A stretch of DNA of 64,000 nt, taken from positions 889,555 to 953,554 of the forward strand of contig NZ_JAKCFI010000004.1 of the NCBI RefSeq assembly GCF_021412625.1. The letters run 5' to 3'. The translations under genes were made by a program, and so were the position numbers. Below the pieces are notes generated by a model, which made no database searches, was not told the DNA's origin, and saw only the letters and a list, made by a program, of their open reading frames with translations. The stretch comes from Myxococcus stipitatus. GTDB taxonomy: Bacteria; Myxococcota; Myxococcia; Myxococcales; Myxococcaceae. This document shows, piece by piece, positions 7,549 to 15,941 of the stretch (the first letter of the stretch is position 1; each line of letters begins with the position of its first letter).

Positions 7549-8610
7549 ATGACGACCCTCGTCCATTACATCTACGTCGGCACCCAGGTCCCGGAGCAGT
7601 CGAATGCGAGGAGGTTCGCCTGGAGTTCTCCGAGGCACCGCGTGGGCAACGCGGTGCACACCATCCTCTGGTGCAACAAGGAGCTGCTCGAGCCCTTCGC
7701 CGCGCTCAAGCGTCAGTCGCCTTTCGAGTCCCCCATCCAGGAGATCCGGCTCGTCGAGCCGCTCATCGAGGCGTTCCCTGGCGAGTCCTCCAAGTGGCTC
7801 AAGGAGGCCGCCGATCTGCTCTTCCGGTGCAGGTGCTTCTCCGCGCTCAAGGACATGTTGAGCCTGGCCATCGTGTATGCCTTCGGGGGCTACTTCCTCG
7901 ACGCGAGCACGTACCTCGTCGGGTTCGAGCCCACCACCACGGACAAGGACGCGCAGCTCCGGACGTTCGTCGCCCAGTTCAGGTCGGGACACGCCGCCAC
8001 CTCCCAGACCTCCAATGCAGGCTTCCGCCCCTATGCGCTCGGACCGCGCTTCCCCGTGCTGCGAGCCGTCCAGTCGACGGATCCAGGCCAGCAGCAGGGC
8101 CAGGAAATCCACACACTGGGACTCAACTCATCCAGGCCCGGACTCAAGCTCATCACGCCCTGGCTCGAGTACTGGGCGCTCTATGCCAACAAGGAAGACC
8201 GCATCGTCCAGAAGATGCTGGAGATCTACCTGAAGAACGTGCTCGTGAAGATGTCCATCCCCCTCCAGCTCAATGGCTGGAGCCTGGTGGACATCCTGAC
8301 GCGCGGTGAGGAGAAGGGGCTCGGCGCGGACCAGGCGAGGGACCTCCGCAACCAGACCATCGGGCAGCTCATCTGCTCCGCGGTGAAGGACGGCCTGCTG
8401 GAGTGCTGGCCGGGGCTGGCGACCGCCACCGATGGCGAAGACGTCCGGGGCAACGCCTTTGGCGCCATGACCTGGGATGCCTTCCTGTATCGTCGGCACG
8501 CGGAGCCCTACACGAAGAAGAGCGGCATGTCGCTGCCTCACTCGCGCTGGCTTCGGGCCTACATGCCGGAACTCGGCCTGATGAAGCGCTACGAGGGCGC
8601 CTGGCGTTGA
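7549..8610 (+). CDS. Glycosyltransferase-like protein (DXD sugar-binding region type)
   Basis: The predicted protein has 353 residues and no signal peptide. The start MTTLVHYIYVG and the block ALKDMLSLAIVYAFGGYFLDAST resemble the nucleotide-sugar-binding core of GT-A enzymes of the DXD-region family (PF04488/TcdA-TcdB-like), where a helix is followed by GGxYxDxD. Here the motif reads GGYFLDAST, so the second acidic residue is replaced. The enzyme is therefore either unusual in metal binding or inactive. Later blocks (WNAFLYRRHAEP-like, HSRWLRAYMP) are not diagnostic. It is flanked by a terminator at 8630 and has no polysaccharide genes nearby. It may modify a protein or a small molecule rather than a polymer. 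Confidence 0.55.
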   Translation: MTTLVHYIYVGTQVPEQSNARRFAWSSPRHRVGNAVHTILWCNKELLEPFAALKRQSPFESPIQEIRLVEPLIEAFPGESSKWLKEAADLLFRCRCFSALKDMLSLAIVYAFGGYFLDASTYLVGFEPTTTDKDAQLRTFVAQFRSGHAATSQTSNAGFRPYALGPRFPVLRAVQSTDPGQQQGQEIHTLGLNSSRPGLKLITPWLEYWALYANKEDRIVQKMLEIYLKNVLVKMSIPLQLNGWSLVDILTRGEEKGLGADQARDLRNQTIGQLICSAVKDGLLECWPGLATATDGEDVRGNAFGAMTWDAFLYRRHAEPYTKKSGMSLPHSRWLRAYMPELGLMKRYEGAWR

Positions 8611-8629
8611 CGCGCGGCCCCGCGCCTCG

Positions 8630-8660
8630 CCCGCTGGGTAGGAGATGACGCCCCAGCGGG
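8630..8660 (+). terminator. Hairpin terminator
   Basis: CCCGCTGGG (8630-8638) and CCCAGCGGG (8652-8660) form a 9-bp perfect stem, 19 bases after the stop codon at 8610. Confidence 0.6.
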
Positions 8661-8819
8661 TGTCACGACGCCGCATCCCATCCTCGCGACGCCGGGCCCC
8701 GTGCTCGCCAGCGGTGGCGCTCGCGAAGGCCCTCCCCCTGGCCTGTTCGCGCGAGCCCGAGACTGGCCGTAGAATCGGCACGCACCGGCGCCAGCCGGCA
8801 AGGGGAGGGAATACGAGCC

Positions 8820-11087
8820 ATGCGGCACCATGACAGGGGGTTGAGGTTAGGGCTGTGTCTGGCCCTGCTCGCGGTCTCGGGAGTGGCATCCGCGTCACCA
8901 CCGGCGAAGCCGGAGGCATCGCACGAGCAGTCCCGGCTCCAGAGGTTGGTCTCACTGGGAAAGCTCTGGGGGCAGGTGCGTTACCGCCATCCCTGGATGC
9001 TGTCCCGGCGCATCGACTGGGACGCGGCGTTCATGGCCGCCTTGCCGAAGGTGGAGGCCGCCAGCAATGACGACGAGTTCGCCGCCGCCGTCCAGTCGAT
9101 GCTCGACGCGCTCGGGGACCCCGCCACCCGGGTGAAGCGCGAGCGGCCCGCCACCACGCTGGCTCCGCCGACGCTCTCGCCCTTGTTGCGCATGGAGAAG
9201 GACGTGGTCGTCCTGGACCTGCGCAACCTCGCCACCCCCCAGGGGCCCCAGGAGTTCTGGGGGCTGGGGCAGAGATTGTGGGACTCCTTGAGCAAGGCGC
9301 GAGCCGCCGTCATCGACTTGCGCCTGCGCGGCTTCGACGAAGGGAAGGTCTGGTCGGTCTCCGGCGCGGTGGACTGGCTCCTCCCCCTGTTGTTCGACGG
9401 CGAGCTGGCCATCCCGGGAATGAGGTCCACGCTCTACGGGGGCTACAAGGCGCAGATGGGCACCTACTCCCCCTACAGCGCGGCCTTGGTCCAGGACGCC
9501 AGCGCGAGCCTGAAGGGGTCGCCCGGCAAGAAGCCCTCGCGTGTCGTCTTCATCCTGGACGAGCAGAGCATGGTCTCTCCAAACCTGCTGGCGCTGCGCG
9601 CAGCGGGCCGCGCGTTCTTCGTGGGTGAAGGGCCCGTGACGGACGCGCTGGCCGTGGAAACCCTGGACGTGCCGTTGGGCGGGAAGCTCATCGCCACGGT
9701 GCGCACGAGCGAGACGGTGTTGCCGCTCGGCCTCGATGCGCAGCTCCCGGCGCGCGCGGACCTGAAGGCCCCGGACGCGGCCTTCGACCGGGCGTTGGCG
9801 TTGGCCACCCAGAAGGCCCGGCCCAAGCCCGCCACCGCGCCCGTCCAGCCCGAGCCCCTGTGGCGGCCGGACAACGCCTACGCGAAGGATTCATACCCCT
9901 CCCGCGAGCTGCGCCTGCTGGCGGCCGTGCGATTGTGGAACCTGGTGGCGCTCTTCTTCCCCTACGTCCACCTGATGGACGTGGACTGGAGCCAGCGGCT
10001 CCCCGTGTTGTTGCAGCGCTTCGAGGCCGCCAAGGACGCGGAGGCGTATGGGCTCGCGGTCGCGAGCGCCATCACGGAGTTGCGCGATGGCCACGTCTCC
10101 CTCAGTGGTCACCCCGCGTACAAGGGAATCTGGGGGGAGGCCGGCGCTCCCCTCGAGGTGCAGGACATCGAGGGGAAGGTGGTCGTCACCGCGGTCGGCG
10201 ATTCCCAGCTCGCGCCGGGGTTGCGGGTGGGGGATGTCATCGAGAAGGTGGATGGGGAGCCGATCGAGGCTCGGCTCCGACGCATCGCGACCATCCACCA
10301 GGGCTCCACCGCGGCCTCGACCCGCCTGCTCCACATGTACCTGGCGCTCGCCGGTCCCCGGGACTCCGAGGCGACGCTCACGGTGCTCGACGAGAAGGGG
10401 CGGCGGGAGGTGAAGGTGAAGCGCTCCCGCCAGTCCTTCCGCAAGGAGGACACCCAGGAGTCCTTCAAGCTGCTGGAAGGCAACATCGGGTACGTGGACC
10501 TCACGAAGCTCGAGGCGGGCGAGGTGGCGGAGGCCATGAAGAAGCTCCAGACGACCCGGGCCATCGTGTTCAACCTGCGGGGCTACCCCCGAAGCGGCAA
10601 TAGCGCGCTGTGGCCGTACCTCAACGTGAAGGGCGCGAAGGTGGGGGTCCGCTTCGAGGTTCCCGTCGTCGCGGGCTCCAAGCTGGTGCATGGCCGGATG
10701 GTGTTGATGGATGACCTCCCCACCGCCGACGTGCCGGTATACCGGGGCCGCGTCGTGACGCTCATCGACGAGAACGCCATCAGCGCCGCGGAGACCGTGG
10801 GGCTGAACCTCGAGGCCACGTGTGGAACGACCTTCGTCGGCAGCCCCACCGCTGGCGCGAATGGGGACATGACGAACGCCGTGCTGCCCGGCAACATCTG
10901 GCTGACCTTCACGGGGATGGACACCCGGCACGCCGACGGAAGTCAACTCCAGCGCAAGGGGCTCACGCCGCACGTGAGCGTCCGTCCCACCGTCGCGGGC
11001 ATCCGCGCGGGCCGGGATGAGGTGCTGGAGCGAGCGCTGCGGCTCCTTGAGGAGCCAGCGCCTCCGGCCGCCTCGCGGGGGCAGTGA
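8820..11087 (+). CDS. Exported S41-family peptidase with a degenerate duplicated N-terminal half
   Basis: The predicted protein has 755 residues. AGGGGAGGGA at 8801-8810 precedes ATG 8820, and a signal peptide ends near ASA (about residue 25). The C-terminal half is a tail-specific (S41) protease: a helical start (WNLVALFFPYVHLMDVDW), a PDZ domain (about 442-490, GLRVGDVIEKVDGEPI), and the catalytic core LIDENAISAAE with predicted nucleophile Ser655, then GSPTAGANGD. The N-terminal half repeats the plan at an offset of about 403 residues (LWGQVRYRHPWMLSRRIDW, then ILDEQSMVS) but lacks a PDZ, and the position matching Ser655 is Val252. It therefore appears to be an inactive structural repeat. 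S41 enzymes cleave protein C-termini in the periplasm. Other S41 relatives bind retinoids or tricorn-type peptides, so the substrate is open. Confidence 0.8.
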   Translation: MRHHDRGLRLGLCLALLAVSGVASASPPAKPEASHEQSRLQRLVSLGKLWGQVRYRHPWMLSRRIDWDAAFMAALPKVEAASNDDEFAAAVQSMLDALGDPATRVKRERPATTLAPPTLSPLLRMEKDVVVLDLRNLATPQGPQEFWGLGQRLWDSLSKARAAVIDLRLRGFDEGKVWSVSGAVDWLLPLLFDGELAIPGMRSTLYGGYKAQMGTYSPYSAALVQDASASLKGSPGKKPSRVVFILDEQSMVSPNLLALRAAGRAFFVGEGPVTDALAVETLDVPLGGKLIATVRTSETVLPLGLDAQLPARADLKAPDAAFDRALALATQKARPKPATAPVQPEPLWRPDNAYAKDSYPSRELRLLAAVRLWNLVALFFPYVHLMDVDWSQRLPVLLQRFEAAKDAEAYGLAVASAITELRDGHVSLSGHPAYKGIWGEAGAPLEVQDIEGKVVVTAVGDSQLAPGLRVGDVIEKVDGEPIEARLRRIATIHQGSTAASTRLLHMYLALAGPRDSEATLTVLDEKGRREVKVKRSRQSFRKEDTQESFKLLEGNIGYVDLTKLEAGEVAEAMKKLQTTRAIVFNLRGYPRSGNSALWPYLNVKGAKVGVRFEVPVVAGSKLVHGRMVLMDDLPTADVPVYRGRVVTLIDENAISAAETVGLNLEATCGTTFVGSPTAGANGDMTNAVLPGNIWLTFTGMDTRHADGSQLQRKGLTPHVSVRPTVAGIRAGRDEVLERALRLLEEPAPPAASRGQ

Positions 11088-11105
11088 CCTCCCGCCGCGA
11101 CCGCT

Positions 11106-11144
11106 GTCGTCGCTCGCCGCCTGAGGCTCGTGGCGAGTGACGAC
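11106..11144 (+). terminator. 13-bp stem terminator
   Basis: GTCGTCGCTCGCC (11106-11118) pairs with GGCGAGTGACGAC (11132-11144) with a single G-U wobble, just after the peptidase stop at 11087. Confidence 0.65.
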
Positions 11145-11270
11145 GGCTCGGGCGACCTCGGAAGGGGTGAGCCGCGAGGACGCGAGCCCCCCTCCCCGAG
11201 CGCCCAGACGCCTCCACGACGGAACCTGTCGACGGGCACTGGACGAACAGGCCCGCCCGCCGCCTGCTGC

Positions 11271-11300
11271 TTGACAAGTAAGCATCTTCTTACGCATTAT
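11271..11300 (+). promoter_or_regulatory. Promoter with ArsR-type operator
   Basis: A perfect -35 box TTGACA (11271-11276) is followed by a weak -10 candidate, CATTAT (11295-11300). Between them sits the inverted repeat GTAAG-N6-CTTAC (11278-11282, 11289-11293). The start codon at 11309 is only about 9 bases beyond the -10 box, so the transcript may be nearly leaderless. A repressor bound here would block RNA polymerase, which fits autoregulation by the ArsR-type protein encoded next. Confidence 0.55.
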
Positions 11301-11308
11301 CGGCCGCG

Positions 11309-11632
11309 ATGATGCACACGGAGCCCGGGGTGTTCGGAGCCATCAGCCATCCGGCGCGGCGCCGCATGCTGGACCTGCTGGTCGATGGCGACCGCGCGGT
11401 GAATGCGATCGCCGAGAACTTCGACATGAGCCGGCCCGCGGTATCGCAGCACCTGCGCGTGTTGCTCGGCGCGGGCCTCGTCACCGAGCAGCGGCACGGC
11501 AGGGAGCGGCGGTATCGCCTCGTGCCGGAGCGCCTGGAGCCGGTGCGTGACTGGCTCGCGCACTACGAGCGGTTCTGGGACGACAACTTCACCCGCCTAC
11601 GGCGGCACCTCGAGAAGGGCGAAGCGCGATGA
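11309..11632 (+). CDS. ArsR/SmtB-family winged-helix regulator
   Basis: The predicted protein has 107 residues. The family start FGAISHPARRRMLDLL and the recognition-helix region MSRPAVSQHLRVLLGAGLV (about residues 46-65) are followed by the wing RHGRERRYRL. No metal-binding cysteine pair is present, so this is the ArsR subgroup that pairs with SRPBCC/AHSA1 genes rather than a metal sensor. It overlaps the next gene by 4 bases (ATGA), showing translational coupling. Either of two adjacent ATGs (11309, 11312) could start it. It probably represses its own operon through the inverted repeat at 11278-11293. Confidence 0.9.
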   Translation: MMHTEPGVFGAISHPARRRMLDLLVDGDRAVNAIAENFDMSRPAVSQHLRVLLGAGLVTEQRHGRERRYRLVPERLEPVRDWLAHYERFWDDNFTRLRRHLEKGEAR

Positions 11633-12099
11633 CGACCCAGACCATCCGGCGGGAGCTGCGCTTCCCCCAGTCGCCCGCCGTGGTGTGGCGCGCGCTGGCG
11701 ACCCGCGAGGCGCTCGCCGACTGGATGTATCCGAACGACTTCGAGCCGCGCGTCGGCCATCGCTTCACGTTCCGCGTGCCTCCGGACCCTCGGGCCCGCT
11801 TCGAGGGGCTCGTCGTGCACTGCGAGGTGCTCCGGTGCGTTCCTCCCGCCGAGCTCGAGTTCACGTGGGTCGTGGGCGAGGGCTTCCTGGATACGCGGGT
11901 GCGCTACCGCCTCGAAGCCGATGGCGAAGGGACGCGCGTGTTCTTCGAGCACTCCGGCTTCAAGGAGGAGCAGGCGTTCCATGGCGCCGGCTTCGGCTGG
12001 AACATGATGCACGGCAAGCTCGCCAAGGCGCTCGGGAAGGCGTCGGGCGACGCCGCCCTTGCTTCCCCCACCCGTGACACCTCGGCCCCCGAGGGCTGA
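11629..12099 (+). CDS. SRPBCC/AHSA1-family protein
   Basis: The predicted protein has 156 residues, of the START/Bet v1-like fold used for hydrophobic ligands and, in Aha1, for Hsp90 activation. Diagnostic features are the N-terminal SPAVVWRALATREALADWM, a central beta-region, and C-terminal GFGWNMMHGKLAKAL. The start overlaps the ArsR stop (ATGA), so it is the second gene of that operon. Operons of this kind are widespread, with the ligand unknown. The last 15 residues (ASPTRDTSAPEG) are a flexible tail. Confidence 0.88.
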   Translation: MTTQTIRRELRFPQSPAVVWRALATREALADWMYPNDFEPRVGHRFTFRVPPDPRARFEGLVVHCEVLRCVPPAELEFTWVVGEGFLDTRVRYRLEADGEGTRVFFEHSGFKEEQAFHGAGFGWNMMHGKLAKALGKASGDAALASPTRDTSAPEG

Positions 12100-12114
12100 A
12101 CACCGAGCCACCCC

Positions 12115-12501
12115 ATGAACATCGTCTTCTGGAGTCTTCAGGTCCTCCTCGCGCTGCTGTTCCTCGCAGGCGGGTCGTACAAGGCGTTCTCGTTCCAGCA
12201 GGTCGCGAGCCACTTCACCGAGCTGCCCCATGGAGGATGGCGGGCGCTCGGTGTCCTCGAGATGGCCGGGGGCGTGCTGCTGATCGTCCCGGCGGCGCTG
12301 AAGTGGATGCCCGCGCTCTCCGCCCACGCCGCCGCGGTGCTCGCGTTCGAGACGTTCGCGCTCGCGGTGTTGTTCGCGCGCCGTTCGACGAAGCTGACGC
12401 CCGAGAACCCGCTGCTCTGGGCGCTCGTGATGGGAGGGCTGGTCGCCTTCGTGGCGTATGGCCGCTACGTCCTCCATCCGGTGGTGGCGGTCGCCGCGTA
12501 A
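12115..12501 (+). CDS. DoxX-like membrane protein
   Basis: The predicted protein has 128 residues with four predicted transmembrane helices. The start MNIVFWSLQVLLALLFLAGGSYKAF and the following ELPHGGWRALGVLEMAGGVLLIVPAAL are typical of the DoxX-like family (PF13564). It lies 15 bases downstream of the SRPBCC gene and completes an ArsR-SRPBCC-DoxX operon. Such DoxX-like proteins are suspected membrane partners in redox or stress responses. No cofactor ligands are obvious. Confidence 0.85.
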   Translation: MNIVFWSLQVLLALLFLAGGSYKAFSFQQVASHFTELPHGGWRALGVLEMAGGVLLIVPAALKWMPALSAHAAAVLAFETFALAVLFARRSTKLTPENPLLWALVMGGLVAFVAYGRYVLHPVVAVAA

Positions 12502-12507
12502 GACGCG

Positions 12508-13833
12508 TCACCGGCGCTTCACGAGGGCGCGGAGGAGGCGTGCGAAGCCTCCGCGAGATTCCTTCTTGTCCCGAGGGAAGGTGTACTCCTCGAACGGGGA
12601 GAAGATGCGCGCTCTGGGGCGTTGGCTCCGAAGCCACGCGACGCCCTCCTTCGTCACCTGGGTGCCTCGGAGGTTCACGACCGAGAGGTCCAGGCGGGCC
12701 AGGTGCCTGAGTCCCTGGTCACCGACCCGTGTCTTGTCGAGGACGAGGATCCTGAGCGCGGGGAGTTTGGACACGTGCACGAGCCCCGTGTCGCCCACGG
12801 CGGTTTCATTCAGGGCGAGTGTGCGCAGTCGGGAGAGACTTGAGACCGCTCGCAGGTCGTCGTCCTCCACCGCGGTTCTCGCGAGCGAGAGGTCGTGCAG
12901 CCGCTGCGACCTGGCGAGCGCCTCGAGCGATGTGACTGGCGAGCCTGTCAGGTCGAGCTCCACGAGTTTCTCGAGGGAACGAAGGGCATCGAGGTTCGTC
13001 AGGGACGAGGCGCGGAGGTGGAGCGACGTCAGGCTCCGTAGGACGGAGAGCGCGGAGACCCCATCCAGCTGGGAACCGTGGGCCTCGACGTGGAGGTCCT
13101 TCAGCCTGGAGAACGGTGCGAGGACTCGAAGGTCGATGGCGTGTCCGGGGGCCGCATTCCAGGTCAGGCTGTTCAGTGGGATGTTCGCGACGTGGTGGAG
13201 GCCCGGCCCCTGGATGTGGGTCTTCTCCAATCGGAGATGGCGCAGCGCTGGCAGCGCCATCCGGGAGAGGTCCTCCAGGGCGCCGTCGTCCAGGTCCGGA
13301 CCGGACAGCACCAGGGTTTCCACGTGCGAGGACCTCCTCGCGAGCGTGGCCAGCTCTCGTGGGCTGCTGACCTCTGGCCCCCAGTAGAGACTGAAGCGCT
13401 CGGCCTTCTCCTGGTCATACGACGGCGGCAAGCTCGGGCCGAGGACGTGGAAGGGAGGATGGCCCTCTTGCTCGTGATAGAGGAGGTGCTCGTTGGCGGT
13501 GAAGCGCCCGCAGCAGGACAGCTCGATGAGCGTGTGCTCGCCGTCCTCGCTCTTCACCGTGAGGTTGATCCATTCGGGGGCCGCTCCTTCGCGCCACAGC
13601 AACTCGACGACGTCCTCTCGCGCGAGCCGCGAGCGCTGCGTCGGAGGGAAGCGCGTCGGGTCTTCTGGGTAGACGCGCTCGTCCGGGTGCAGGGGGTTGC
13701 CGTCGTACGAACAGTTGAGCTCGACATCGAAGAGGACATTGTCCGGCAGCGGTTCGATGACGAGGGTGCGAGCGAAGTCCCGGGCCCGCTCGGCGGCGCG
13801 CCGCAGCCGCTCGGCGAAAGCGCTCTTGTCCAT
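12508..13833 (-). CDS. Leucine-rich-repeat protein, cytoplasmic
   Basis: The predicted protein has 441 residues. I chose ATG 13833 (MDKSAFAERLRRAAERARDF); the frame is open far upstream, but that part is antisense to a real gene. Residues 1-150 are a non-repeat domain with CSYDGNP, ELLWREGAAPEWINL and ELSCCGRFTANEHL segments. Residues about 165-405 hold eight or nine LRR units of about 23 residues with L-x-x-L-x-L-x-x-x-x-L spacing (for example LRTLALNETAVGDTGLVHVSKLPALRILVLDKT). The C-terminus is basic. There is no signal peptide. LRRs suggest protein binding. The closest known type is the myxobacterial LRR hypothetical proteins, with no function known. It converges on the DoxX gene with a 6-base gap. 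Confidence 0.75.
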   Translation of the reverse strand: MDKSAFAERLRRAAERARDFARTLVIEPLPDNVLFDVELNCSYDGNPLHPDERVYPEDPTRFPPTQRSRLAREDVVELLWREGAAPEWINLTVKSEDGEHTLIELSCCGRFTANEHLLYHEQEGHPPFHVLGPSLPPSYDQEKAERFSLYWGPEVSSPRELATLARRSSHVETLVLSGPDLDDGALEDLSRMALPALRHLRLEKTHIQGPGLHHVANIPLNSLTWNAAPGHAIDLRVLAPFSRLKDLHVEAHGSQLDGVSALSVLRSLTSLHLRASSLTNLDALRSLEKLVELDLTGSPVTSLEALARSQRLHDLSLARTAVEDDDLRAVSSLSRLRTLALNETAVGDTGLVHVSKLPALRILVLDKTRVGDQGLRHLARLDLSVVNLRGTQVTKEGVAWLRSQRPRARIFSPFEEYTFPRDKKESRGGFARLLRALVKRR

Positions 13834-13934
13834 GGAGGACACATGATGCCACACCGGAGTTCGCGGGCTGGTGTCCACCCGGTCGCGAGGAGGGGCCTCC
13901 GGCCGCGGGCGGCATCCGCACATGGCGGGACCTG

Positions 13935-15140
13935 TCAGGGATCGCCGAGGCTCCAAGTGGATGAGGAGGGTATGTCTGCGCAGTCGGTGCCCGCCTTCAC
14001 CGCGGCCCTGAGCAGGTCCGTCACTCCGGTCCCCATTCGGGTCGCATCCATCCCCGCGACGGCCACGCTGACGTCGAGGTCGGGGCACACCATCGCCGCC
14101 ACGCCCCAGAAGCCCTCGTGCAGCCAGCAGGCGCTTCCATCGGCGCGCTCCAGACGGAAGATGCCCATGCCTCCGCCATCCTCGGTGTTCGTGGCGGGGA
14201 CGCGCTTCATGACGTCGAGCGTGGAGGACTGGGTGAACACCTCTCCAGCGAACAAGGCCTGGAACCAACGGGAGAGGTCCGCCGTATTGGACACCAATCC
14301 TCCACCGCCGAAGAGGTCCGCCGTGGCGTCGATGTTCGCGAGCGGGAATCCGTCGAGGGCCTGGGGGGCCAGGGCGATGGGGGTTGTGGGAGGCGGCTCC
14401 AGCTTCTCGAGCCACGTGGCCTGGAGCCCGAGCCGCTCGAAGCCCAGCAGGCTCCGGTAGGCCCGCGCGAGGCCCCATCCCATCCTCGTCTCCAGCACCG
14501 CCCCCAGCAGCAGGTACCCCGTGTCCGAATACATGTAGCGCTCGCCCGGTGCGCCCACGGGGGCGCCATGCTCCATCGCGAAGCGGACCTGCTCCTCTCG
14601 GGTCCAGACGCGCGCCGGCTCCTCGAGGACCGCCGCGAGGTAGTCGTCGCTCTGCGCGTAGTCGAACAGACCGCTGGTGTGGGTGAGCAGGTGCGCAATC
14701 GTCATCCGCTCGGGGGCGTAGCCATGGGCGCGCAGCAACTCCGGATAGGGCGGGGGAACCACCTCCGCCACGGTGTCATCGAGGGACAGTGTGTCGTCTT
14801 CCACCAGCCGCAGGATGGCCGCGGCCATGAAGGTCTTGGTCACGCTGGCGATGCGGAACGGCGTCCCCGGGGCGAGTGACTCCGCTTCAGGCGCCTGTGC
14901 CGCGCCCGAGAATTCGAGGCCCGCGGAAGGGATGCGCACGCTCATCAGCCAGCCGGCGTTGCCGGGATGCGCGTGCTGGACGTCCCGCATCGCCTGCTGG
15001 AGGGACTGGCGGGTGGCGGCGATGTCACAGGCGGGGCTGTCCGGGGCGTGGGAGTGGCAGGCCAGCGCGCCCAGGAGGAGGAGACTCGTGACGGCGAGCG
15101 CGCCGCGAGCCACGTATGTTGGGGTCCTGCGTGATGCCAT
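13935..15140 (-). CDS. Serine hydrolase lipoprotein (class C beta-lactamase fold)
   Basis: The predicted protein has 401 residues. ATG 15140 starts a lipoprotein signal with the lipobox LGALAC (Cys28). The penicillin-recognising-enzyme motifs are in order: SVTK (Ser99, Lys102), YSD (Tyr204-Asp206) in YMYSDTGYLLLG, plus the HTSGL motif at about 154. These proteins act as D,D-peptidases, esterases or beta-lactamases anchored in the envelope. The pattern Y-S-D/N rather than Y-A-N favours esterase or peptidase activity over beta-lactam resistance, which is inference. It is divergent from an AraC gene 72 bases away, a common regulator-target layout, and its start codon touches a 10-bp inverted repeat. 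Confidence 0.87.
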   Translation of the reverse strand: MASRRTPTYVARGALAVTSLLLLGALACHSHAPDSPACDIAATRQSLQQAMRDVQHAHPGNAGWLMSVRIPSAGLEFSGAAQAPEAESLAPGTPFRIASVTKTFMAAAILRLVEDDTLSLDDTVAEVVPPPYPELLRAHGYAPERMTIAHLLTHTSGLFDYAQSDDYLAAVLEEPARVWTREEQVRFAMEHGAPVGAPGERYMYSDTGYLLLGAVLETRMGWGLARAYRSLLGFERLGLQATWLEKLEPPPTTPIALAPQALDGFPLANIDATADLFGGGGLVSNTADLSRWFQALFAGEVFTQSSTLDVMKRVPATNTEDGGGMGIFRLERADGSACWLHEGFWGVAAMVCPDLDVSVAVAGMDATRMGTGVTDLLRAAVKAGTDCADIPSSSTWSLGDP

Positions 15141-15165
15141 GGAGACTCCGGGATGTGGAGTCTCC
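15141..15165 (-). promoter_or_regulatory. Perfect inverted repeat abutting the serine hydrolase start codon
   Basis: GGAGACTCC (15141-15149) and GGAGTCTCC (15157-15165) are perfect 9-bp arms, 10 counting the flanking T/A, with a 7-base spacer in the 72-base divergent region. In the mRNA of the minus-strand gene the stem ends right at AUG and contains the only GGAG-type ribosome binding site. It could act as an RBS-masking hairpin or as an operator for the AraC protein. Confidence 0.5.
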
Positions 15166-15212
15166 ACGGTGACGTGGCCAGGGCCGGCGGCGCTTGAACG
15201 CTTTTCGGAAGA

Positions 15213-15941
15213 ATGAACCTCCCACCTCGCTTCGTCCTCGCCCCTGAAGCCGGCATCTTCGTCCTGCGTTCCAACGACGCCCACTCCGCGCCCCACCAGC
15301 AGTGGGGCACCGCGCTCCTGTTCGGCCTGGAGGGCGAGGTGACGGTGCGGCACGCCCGGGGCAGCGCGCGAGGCCGCATCGTGGTGGTGCCTGGGGACGT
15401 CCCGCACGTGACGGAGTCCCGGGGCCCGCTGGCCAGCGTGGTGCTGGACGTGGACCGCCACCGGGCCACCTTCCGGGAGCTGGCGCGGTGCCAACCGTTC
15501 TCCCTGGAGTCCTCCAACGCCCTGGGGCTCATGGTGGGGTTGATGGCGAGAGGGGAGGGGGAGTTCGTGCGCGGCGCCGAGCAGATCGCAGCGGGCCTGC
15601 TTCCCCTCGGCCCGGCTCCGGTGGGGGATGGCCGTATCGCGCGCTTGCTCGACCTGCTCGAGGGGGACGAAGCGCTCCCGCTGTCGGTGCACGCGGCCCG
15701 TTTGAAGCTGTCCACGGGGCATGTCTCCACCCTGTTCCATGCCAGGGTGGGCATTCCCCTCCGCCGCTGGTTGCTGTGGCGGCGCCTCGTGCGCGCGTTG
15801 CCACTGCTCCGCGCGGGTGGCCTCGCGGAGACGGCCGCCGCCTCGGGCTTCTCCGACCAGGCGCACCTGACCCGGACGTGTGTCCGCTTCGCGGGCTACA
15901 CGCCCCGGCATCTGGCGAACGCTCTCGCCTCGAATGGGTGA
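15213..15941 (+). CDS. AraC-family transcriptional regulator
   Basis: The predicted protein has 242 residues. An N-terminal cupin-like sensor (residues about 10-95, QQWGTALLFGLEGEVTVRH, VVPGDVPHV) is followed by the two-helix-turn-helix AraC DNA-binding domain (about 150-238). The second HTH reads LAETAAASGFSDQAHLTRTCVRFAGYTP, with the usual G-F-x-D-x-x-H-x-x-R. It is divergently transcribed from the serine hydrolase at 15140 and is its probable regulator. No ligand can be inferred. The first HTH (LSVHAARLKLSTGHVSTLFHA) is somewhat degenerate. Confidence 0.88.
   Translation: MNLPPRFVLAPEAGIFVLRSNDAHSAPHQQWGTALLFGLEGEVTVRHARGSARGRIVVVPGDVPHVTESRGPLASVVLDVDRHRATFRELARCQPFSLESSNALGLMVGLMARGEGEFVRGAEQIAAGLLPLGPAPVGDGRIARLLDLLEGDEALPLSVHAARLKLSTGHVSTLFHARVGIPLRRWLLWRRLVRALPLLRAGGLAETAAASGFSDQAHLTRTCVRFAGYTPRHLANALASNG

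Noticed and set aside
13834..14478. Upstream extension of the LRR protein to 656 residues
   Set aside because: The extra part is antisense to the serine hydrolase gene and non-protein-like; the LRR protein starts well at 13833.
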